A DNA stretch of 64,000 bases, from positions 1 to 64,000 of the forward strand of contig JAAEAF010003159.1 of assembly GCA_011037195.1 (NCBI GenBank). The letters run 5' to 3'. A program made the position numbers and the translations under genes. The stretch is from Triatoma infestans (lineage: Eukaryota; Arthropoda; Insecta; Hemiptera; Reduviidae). Position 1 is the first letter of the stretch; each line of letters starts with the position of its first letter. Shown here piece after piece: positions 58,113 to 64,000 of the stretch. The notes beneath the pieces were generated by a model. The model saw only the letters and a list, made by a program, of their open reading frames with translations. It searched no databases and was not told where the DNA came from.

Positions 58113-58179
58113 GTAAAATTGTCAATTTTATAATTGTAGAGAAAGTCATGTGAGTGATTCACACCAGAAGTTTTATTTA

Positions 58180-58720
58180 GTTAAGGTTATAAGAAAAGAT
58201 TCAGAAAGATCTATAGTGCCTACCTACCTCTCATCATCTTGCAAGATAAGTTTTCTGAGATGTAGCAGAAGCTGGGAAGATTCTAGGGAGAGTAACCGGA
58301 TTTTTCAAACCAGGCTACCCTGGATCATAGCATCGAGTCCGTTAGAAGATGTATTGCAGTCTCTCTTCCAAATGGAGTGCTATCGCGTTCTTGATTCAGC
58401 TTCTTCGGGTGCGTCTGATTCTATAATGCCTGTTGAGGGGCTACGTCAGTATGCGAAGCCTATTGTACAAATGTCTGTGTATAACAGACCAATGCTTGCT
58501 TTAGATCTTCTCCGGTCTTAACAAGATTTAAATCACCCTCCTGTCAAGGATTAGCCTGCCTCAGTCCTAGAAGGGTTCTCCAGAGCCTTGCTCTTTTAAC
58601 TGGTCACTTAGTTCTCAGAAGGGTTCCATGAAGAGGGATGCAGCGCTTTTCCTTGTCTTGTTGTCGGCCATCTCATTTCCTTCCACCCCATCCCTCTATC
58701 GAAGTTAAGCAGATATAATC
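58180..58720 (-). mobile_element. Probable LINE RNase H-end relic
   Basis: The minus strand reads GVEGNEMADNKARKSAASLF near 58690-58630, the last RNase H box (GNE-AD). The remainder toward 58180 is open in pieces but not recognised. It follows a HINE 3' end directly. Confidence 0.45.
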
Positions 58721-58794
58721 TATAAGCATAATTGCAGGTGAATTGTGTCTTTATTTTTACATCACCTCCAGCATATCCATTACATTAATGAGTG

Positions 58795-59275
58795 CACACA
58801 TTAAACTGTTCTGTAAAATCGCACATTAACCAATTTTCTTAGAATTCAAAGTTCGAATATCTTTTAATATTTATACATAATGTCTTTAACATTATACAAG
58901 TGGTAGAAACTTATTGATCTACAGTGGTAACACTGGTGGGGGGGGGGAGCTTAAACCTTGCAGCTCCCCTATAATCCTCCAGAAATCAGGTATTCTGGAA
59001 AAATGTTTCAAATAAAAGTATTACGCCATATGTGTGGCTAATATACGGAGTTTAATGAAAATCTTTGGTGAAGATGTTAGAGAAAATGACGAAAAACTGG
59101 AAAAGCATTCAGTAAAGCCTAGGTTAAGTATTTTGACCGAACGCGTTGACCTTGCGTTTTTTATTTTTGATATTTTTGTTCATGTCAAATATACAGGTAA
59201 AAAACATTTGGGGGGGGTACCAAAACATATATTTCTTATAATTTCGAAAATTTAACACCATCAAAATACCCCATT
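58795..59275 (-). mobile_element. HINE fragment close upstream of an exon
   Basis: Reversed modules (TGTTTCAAATAAAAGTATTA, AATGAAAATCTTTGG) end in ACACCATCAAAATACCCC, a decayed 5' box. It stops about 60 bp before the exon at 59333. Confidence 0.5.
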
Positions 59276-59332
59276 GATCCCAAGAAATGATATATTTGTA
59301 TTTTTTATTTTTTAATATAATATAATTTATAG

Positions 59333-59431
59333 GATGGTGGGACGCCATTATTTGTAGCCTGTCAGTACGCACACTTAGATATGATTCATTTATTAATCAA
59401 ACATGGTGCCAGGGTAAACAATCAGATGAAG
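59333..59431 (+). CDS. ANKRD29: ANKRD29-like exon, ankyrin repeat 4
   Basis: Ninety-nine nucleotides, phase 0, encode DGGTPLFVACQYAHLDMIHL and LIKHGARVNNQMK. The DGGT start and the QY-H pattern match repeat 4 of the ANKRD29 family. It follows a roughly 4.95 kb intron that holds a mariner inside a HINE, a LINE relic and further HINE pieces. The acceptor is TAATTTATAG and the donor AAG|GTGAGC. Confidence 0.88.
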
Positions 59432-59521
59432 GTGAGCACTGAGGTTTTTTTCTTATTTTCACATATTTGTAAGTTTTTTTATTTATTTATTTGCTTTAAA
59501 GAAAATTAAATTTTCCTATAG

Positions 59522-59719
59522 GATGGTGCCACACCATTATTTATAGCGGCTCAAAATGGGCATTGTAGCGTTGTATCGCTGTTACTTCAACATGGTGCCA
59601 AAGTATCGCTTGCACGGTTAGATTCGGCTACACCGTTATGGATAGCTGCACAGATGAATCACAGCGATGTTTGTAAGATGCTTTTACAAGCTGGACATCC
59701 GGTAGATGCATTGCGTAAG
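59522..59719 (+). CDS. ANKRD29: ANKRD29-like exon, ankyrin repeats 5 and 6
   Basis: This exon is exactly twice the unit length: 198 nt, 66 residues, phase 0. Repeat 5 begins DGATPLFIAAQNGHCSVVSL and repeat 6 begins DSATPLWIAAQMNHSDVCKM. The TPLWIA-QM-HS-V string is distinctive of ANKRD29. The double-length exon implies either loss of an intron between the two units or retention of an ancestral two-repeat exon. The acceptor is TTTTCCTATAG and the donor AAG|GTAATA. Confidence 0.9.
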
Positions 59720-59974
59720 GTAATATATCTGTTAGTTCTCATATTGTTTACGTCTGTAAAAGTGGTTCCAAGTTTTCTATAAAAGTAACCCATGTGTTTA
59801 TAGAAATATGTCAGACAGGTGTATCACTATTAATTGAATATTATAAACACTTAACGCTTTTTTTTATTTATTTTTAAATTAAACTAATTTTTGGCAATTT
59901 CCCAAGAATATACGTCACACGACTTTGGGAGAGTATTCAAGTGTTAGAAATCAAATATTTAGAAACATTATTTT

Positions 59975-60311
59975 CATCAGAGACATTTTCCGTGGTAGCC
60001 TGCCTCATTCTGCGGTCATCGACCGGTTTCGGGCGTTCGCCAATCTTCAGGATGCGTTTTTCAGACAGTGTGACAACACAGACTTGCACAGAGCAAATTT
60101 AGTTTACACCACCAGTTTAGTAGTTTACACCAAATTTAGTGTGTAAACTGAATTTGCTCTGTGCAAGTCTGTGTTGTCACACTGTCTGAAAAACGCATCC
60201 TGAAGATGGACGAACGCCCGAAACCGGGCGATGACCGCAGAATGAGGCAGGCTACCACGGAAAATGTCTCTGATGCTTTCCAGCTCTGCGGAACCAACCA
60301 CCACCACAACA
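59975..60311. mobile_element. Fold-back retroelement, copy 3, just upstream of an exon
   Basis: It starts CATCAGAGACATTTTCCGTG and ends CCACCACCACAACAA. The 12 bp target duplication AAACATTATTTT is exact (59963-59974 and 60312-60323). Both arms keep the GGCGAACGCCCGAAACCGG-type core in opposite strands. The exon 60353 begins 29 bp after the duplication. Confidence 0.82.
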
Positions 60312-60352
60312 AAACATTATTTTATCAACTAATTTAAGATGTTTGTTTACAG

Positions 60353-60448
60353 AATGGTGCAACTCCTTTATTCAAAGCATCGCACAAGGGCTATATAGAT
60401 GTGGTCCATGAGCTATTAAAGTACAAACCTAATTTGGATATTCTTCCA
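60353..60448 (+). CDS. ANKRD29: ANKRD29-like exon, ankyrin repeat 7
   Basis: Ninety-six nucleotides, phase 0, encode NGATPLFKASHKGYIDVVHE followed by LLKYKPNLDILP, 32 residues. The KA-KGY-DV--ELLK pattern matches the ANKRD29 repeat that lacks a canonical GAD turn. The acceptor AG ends at 60352. A fold-back retroelement and its target duplication end at 60323, leaving only about 29 bp between insertion and exon, so the branch point must lie within or beside the insertion. Confidence 0.88.
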
Positions 60449-62094
60449 GTAAGTGCCTTTTTTATATATTTTTGATATTGTTTCATTCCGAAAGGGAAAG
60501 TGGACTAGTCACTTCTTCAGGTGTGTTGTGTTCCTGCGTCTATTTCAGCCTAATTACATTTACATTTCTCCAGAATTCACACAGTAAACAAAGGTCAGTG
60601 TTGGTTACTTGTGCAGTTACTTGGACAACTCTAGCCACATGCCAAGTCTAGGTCACCACCACACGAACACTCACTATATAGGTTGACCAAAGTATCTTGG
60701 AATATCGAAATGAATGCGCTGAAGTGGGACGCAGCCAAAGCTAAGACGTTATATGAGATAAGGTTGGGAAGTTTGCTTGTTTATTACTATTTTGGGGGGC
60801 GATTAGTGTTTATTCCGGTTTGGTTTAATTTAGTTTGTATTAGAGGTCTTTCTTTAAAGAAAGAAATGTCTGTTATAAACATCGCATTTTTGCTGAGTTC
60901 TTAGAGTATGTAACCATCCAGCAACACTAAAGTAGTGTGATGTTTGGAAACGAACCGGGTCTTAGGAACCGAGTCGTTGTTGTGACCGAACGAGCCGTCT
61001 CAGTTGATTTTTAGGATCCGATTCCATGCTGCTGCAAAACTAATGAAGTCGCCCTTCCAGTAATTGAATTTTGCCCGGAATCTTCGTGTCAGATGCGCGG
61101 TGGCTGAATGGTAATCGGAATACTAAGTTTGAGCTTCCTTTCGTTTTTGAGATATTTTCTTAACTTAAACTATATGTTGATATTCTTTAAGTGGTTTTAA
61201 TGGGTATGTAACATTTCGCTTTTGTCTGAAGCAGAGAAAAGTACTGAGCAGACAAAATCGTATTCGATACCGCGAATATATCGTAATGCAAATATCTACT
61301 TTTTCAGGTGTTAGTATTTGCTGTTTTCATTAAACATTTTGTATTATTTGCGTATTGTAGATGGCAATAATTAACTCTACTAGTTATGTAAAAATACCGG
61401 ACTTAATATGGATATAATTGGTTTAAACATAGATGTATGATTTTTATTTGACACTAAGAATCGCTTTCAGGATTGCAGATAAACTGAAGCGAGACCTTTG
61501 GTGCAAAACCCATGAAAAACCAAGGCCTGCTAGATCGCGATATTTGTAGTGAGATTTGAGGTCAATTTTATATGGCTTCTAATGCCGTGTTTCGATTCGC
61601 TTTCCCTACTTTGCAGGGTCATGCAGGATTCGTTGATTTCTGCAAGCCAAATTCTAGTTCATGAAAGCATACTGATATCATCTATCACTGTTCTGCACAT
61701 ATTAGGCTCATCAAAGGTAATTTACTTCATCTATCCAGATACGAAAGCTAGCTCACCAATACATGTTCATATATGGTTTGCTATCTCACATACACCTAGA
61801 GGGACTACAGTACACCTTCCAGTTCATGTACTCTGGAATGAATAACCATCCCATCAACGTACTAACATCTAATTGGAAAATAATTAACACAGCCTGGAGA
61901 GATTGATTGAATTGCGTTTTAAATAGGATATGTTACTTTGTGTGTTTAAAGACAAAATGGAATTATTATAAATTATGATTAGACATTGAAACAGTGTGTA
62001 TTAAATAGCATGTTTTGAAGGATACTTTATAACTTAATTTTTAATAGTGATGTTAAGTATGCTCAGTGTTTTATCAAGTCATTTTTATTACGGG
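60449..62094 (+). other. Intron between the last two exons
   Basis: Apart from a HINE fragment at 61045-61165, no element was recognised. An open 98-codon frame at 61549-61845 has no family pattern. Confidence 0.35.
61045..61165 (-). mobile_element. HINE fragment
   Basis: GTCGCCCTTCCAGTAATTGA, TTTTGCCCGGAATCTTCGTG and TCAGATGCGCGGTGG are reversed core motifs. Confidence 0.45.
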
Positions 62095-62325
62095 AGGTAT
62101 GCACACATAGTAACATAACCTTATAACCTCCCGCACATACATACAATCAACAAACCAACAAGTGTCCGAGTGTAACAGAAACATTGAGTTGAAATGAACT
62201 CTCTACTACTCGAACATAATTAATTTGCTCTGATGATGGATGAAAATCAGGAACCGGACAGGAATAAAAGGAATATTCATGCTAAATTAGCATCACAACA
62301 CTGCGGATCCATCCACATATTTGGG
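62095..62325 (-). repeat. R-module, copy 5
   Basis: CGGGAGGTATGC and ATAACCTCCCG (62092-62137) pair as a terminal hairpin. ACAAGTGTCCGAGTG, GATGAAAATCAGGAACCGGA and CTGCGGATCCATCCACATAT follow. It ends at the HINE 62335. Confidence 0.6.
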
Positions 62326-62334
62326 CAGTTAAGC

Positions 62335-62690
62335 ATTTCAGGTTTGATAGAAATTATTGTAGTCGTTTTCGAAAAAAATCCCCTAAAAAACTTCGAATTT
62401 GAATTCTAGCAATGTTTTACAAGGTGGTAGAAATATTTACTCCTATATTTATTTATATAGTATATTTATTTACTCGTATATTAAATAGGTGGCTAAACTA
62501 TGTATTCCTAAGCGGAATACCGAGTTTGAGCTTCTTCTGATTTTGTATTCTTCTGATTTATTACACAGAGAAATCATCGCTAATAACATTTTTTTTTGCA
62601 CTCAAGAGACCACAAAACATGTATTGAAAAACTCAGTTTCGAAATTTTGACACCATAGCAATGCTATAGGGTTAAGAGAAAGTAAAAGCA
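62335..62690 (-). mobile_element. HINE 5' half upstream of the last exon
   Basis: GTAGTCGTTTTCGAAAAAAA, CCTAAGCGGAATACCGAGTT and the terminus ATAGGGTTAAGAGAAAGTA. It ends about 35 bp before the acceptor of exon 62722. Confidence 0.55.
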
Positions 62691-62721
62691 ATAAAAAGAA
62701 TGATAATTAATTTGTTTACAG

Positions 62722-62910
62722 AATGGTGAAAGTGCACTGCACGCAGCCAGTCTGTTTGGACACCTGCCTGTGGTTAAGATGTTGATCAGAGCTGGTGCCG
62801 ATCCAAAATTAGTAAATCAAGACGGAGCGACACCAACTGAATTGGCTAAGAAAGGCAATCATTCACAGGTTGTACATTATCTAACACAATGGCAAATCTA
62901 TGTACATTAA
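62722..62910 (+). CDS. ANKRD29: ANKRD29-like terminal coding exon, ankyrin repeats 8 and 9, stop
   Basis: The exon encodes 62 residues and a TAA stop. Repeat 8 begins NGESALHAASLFGHLPVVKM and ends with GADPKLVNQ. A shortened last repeat, DGATPTELAKKGNHSQVVHY, and the tail LTQWQIYVH follow. The SALHAA, GADP and P-ELAKK pieces match the C-terminal end of ANKRD29. Adding all seven exons gives 296 residues with no internal stop and every junction in phase 0, so the gene is very probably functional. Confidence 0.9.
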   Translation, partial: NGESALHAASLFGHLPVVKMLIRAGADPKLVNQDGATPTELAKKGNHSQVVHYLTQWQIYVH

Positions 62911-63550
62911 ACAACACTACAAAAATTAAATTAAAAAAAAAAAGAACATAAATTATATAGAAAATAACCCAATGGGAACATATTAGTCAGTATTAGCTAA
63001 ATTTATACAGAATATTCCCATTAACTGCCCTTTTTAAATATTTGTGCTTCCCCTTTTTTCAGAGAAATCAAAAGAGAAACTCCTATTTTTAAAAATATTA
63101 TTTGCAATAATTATTATCCTTCCTGAGATTATGCCTGATTCATTTACATTTTTTTAATTTTTTTTTTTTGTCATGACAATAAGATAACTTTATTATGACA
63201 AACATGAAAAGGAGACTATTATCAGATTAATTAGTTTTATATCGGTAAATATACAAAATATTTATAACAAAAAAAAAATACAAAAACTTGATTGCTCTTA
63301 AATAATGTGCCGTAAAATTAAGGAATGCAAACAATACAAAAAAAAAATTGCTTACCTCAATCGAATTACAAAATAAAAATAATGATCAATGAGCTTTTAT
63401 AATAAATTGTTGACAATATTTTGTTGCAAAAATTTTAGAATGATTAAAATATTGTGAAAGAAAAAAATAAATAAAAGAATGCATCATTTTTCAAAGAAAA
63501 CTTGAAAACATAAAATTTTGGCCATATTTCAGGAATACAAATACAACATT
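62911..63550 (+). other. Probable 3' UTR and downstream flank of the ANKRD29-like gene
   Basis: Very AT-rich sequence with several A-runs follows the stop. AATAAA-type signals occur near 63465-63475, and weaker ones occur earlier. On the minus strand CAATAAA around 63548-63555 could serve a convergent gene. The true cleavage site cannot be assigned from sequence alone. No coding potential was seen. Confidence 0.4.
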
Positions 63551-63631
63551 TATTGTGTTAGTTAAAAAACTATTTCATTTTCTCAAGGCATAAAAGTTTC
63601 AATCAGCCTCATTCGTAAAAAAAAGCGAAAT

Positions 63632-63853
63632 TTAGCTTAATTTAGCCACAGTTGCTTCTTCAGAGTAGTTGCTAGCTTTGAGTTTTTGGACAAGAATCTC
63701 GCAGTGGTTGGTTTTAAATAAAGTAGTAGAAGGTGCCTTATTTCTCCCAATGATTGCAGATCTTGGACGCGGCTTAATCCTCCTTGTTCTCTTGCTTGCA
63801 GCCTTGTTTTGTTCAGGATACATGTTATTTTCCCTGAAGAGATGGAGCCATTT
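63632..63853 (-). CDS. Possible terminal exon of an unrecognised minus-strand gene
   Basis: A minus-strand frame preceded by TTTAGCAG stays open for 73 codons: KWLHLFRENNMYPEQNKAAS, then a basic run KRTRRIKPRPRSAI, ending VQKLKASNYSEEATVAKLS and a stop. It is less AT-rich than its surroundings, and CAATAAA follows about 80 bp beyond the stop. It lies tail-to-tail with the ANKRD29-like gene. A stronger acceptor just upstream (TTTCTTTTAG, near 63882) would put a stop in this frame, and a second frame is also open, so frame and reality are uncertain. I do not recognise the protein; the basic, low-hydrophobicity tail has no visible membrane segment. Confidence 0.3.
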   Translation of the reverse strand, partial: KWLHLFRENNMYPEQNKAASKRTRRIKPRPRSAIIGRNKAPSTTLFKTNHCEILVQKLKASNYSEEATVAKLS

Positions 63854-64000
63854 CTGCTAAACGGAGTCGAAATATTTCCACGGCTAAAAGAAAGAAAATA
63901 AAGTGCTTCCTGAAAAAAAAAGAAGCTTGTAACTTCGGCAAAAATGCGGTGGGTAGAAAACTAACCACCAATCACTACCATTTACGAAAGTGGAATTAGT

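Larger units (their letters stand above)
55978..58169 (+). mobile_element. HINE copy interrupted by the youngest mariner
   Basis: The core begins with GTGTGAACAAACTATCTCAA, followed by two modules (near 56070 and 56370). The mariner 56609-57940, a deleted fold-back element at about 58063-58112 and a 3' end GAGAAAGTCATGTGAGTGAT plus TCACACCAGA come next. The 5' terminus is missing. Confidence 0.6.

Noticed and set aside
61549..61845. 98-codon plus-strand open frame in the last intron
   Set aside because: No recognised motif, no splice-compatible flanks considered strong, and not needed for the continuous ANKRD29-like reading.

Overview
The window is AT-rich animal nuclear DNA, most likely from an insect. 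The signs are GT-AG introns, four mariner copies, Jockey-like and other non-LTR retrotransposons, tRNA-derived SINEs and Helentron/DINE-1-like elements. Species is not determinable by eye; a hemipteran or similar arthropod is a guess. No bacterial-type features such as operons, ribosome binding sites or CRISPR were seen.

One host gene is clear: an ankyrin-repeat protein on the + strand, spread over about 46 kb and matching ANKRD29. Seven exons (16529-16639, 54088-54186, 54283-54381, 59333-59431, 59522-59719, 60353-60448, 62722-62910) join in phase 0 into 296 residues ending at a stop. Most exons are about 99 nt, one 33-residue ankyrin repeat each. The known vertebrate protein is about 300 residues, so only a short N-terminal exon is missing, upstream in this window or beyond it. 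Intron 1 is about 37.4 kb and almost all repeats. A possible terminal exon of an unrecognised minus-strand gene lies tail-to-tail with it near 63.6-63.85 kb.

The rest is layered transposon sequence. The dominant family, about 35 partial or full copies, starts ACTTTCTCTTACTCC and ends GTGTGA..TCACACCAGA next to T-runs. An inverted copy of the first 12-15 bp sits just inside the 3' hairpin, and the body holds a GT microsatellite and repeated modules. This is the layout of nonautonomous Helentrons (HINE/DINE-1). Mariner copies lie at 6184-7478, 22803-23699, 40363-41382 and 56609-57940. There are many LINE fragments, three SINE families or fragments, two to three LTR-like pieces, a 1 kb long inverted repeat at 52909-53911 and a fold-back retroelement family with 11-12 bp target duplications and a hammerhead-like core (26364-26657, 29448-29742, 59975-60311).

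Nesting can be read directly: mariner in a Jockey-like LINE in a HINE (5.2-8.2 kb), and mariners in HINEs at 22.3-23.7, 40.3-42.2 and 56-58.2 kb. At 13.17-14.61 kb, two scrambled LINEs become one coherent nested insertion, with a 15 bp target duplication, if a 982 bp micro-inversion bounded by a 36 bp inverted duplication is undone. The strongest candidates for new biology are the HINE family with its captured module, the fold-back ribozyme-like family, and the structured elements placed just upstream of ANKRD29 splice acceptors.
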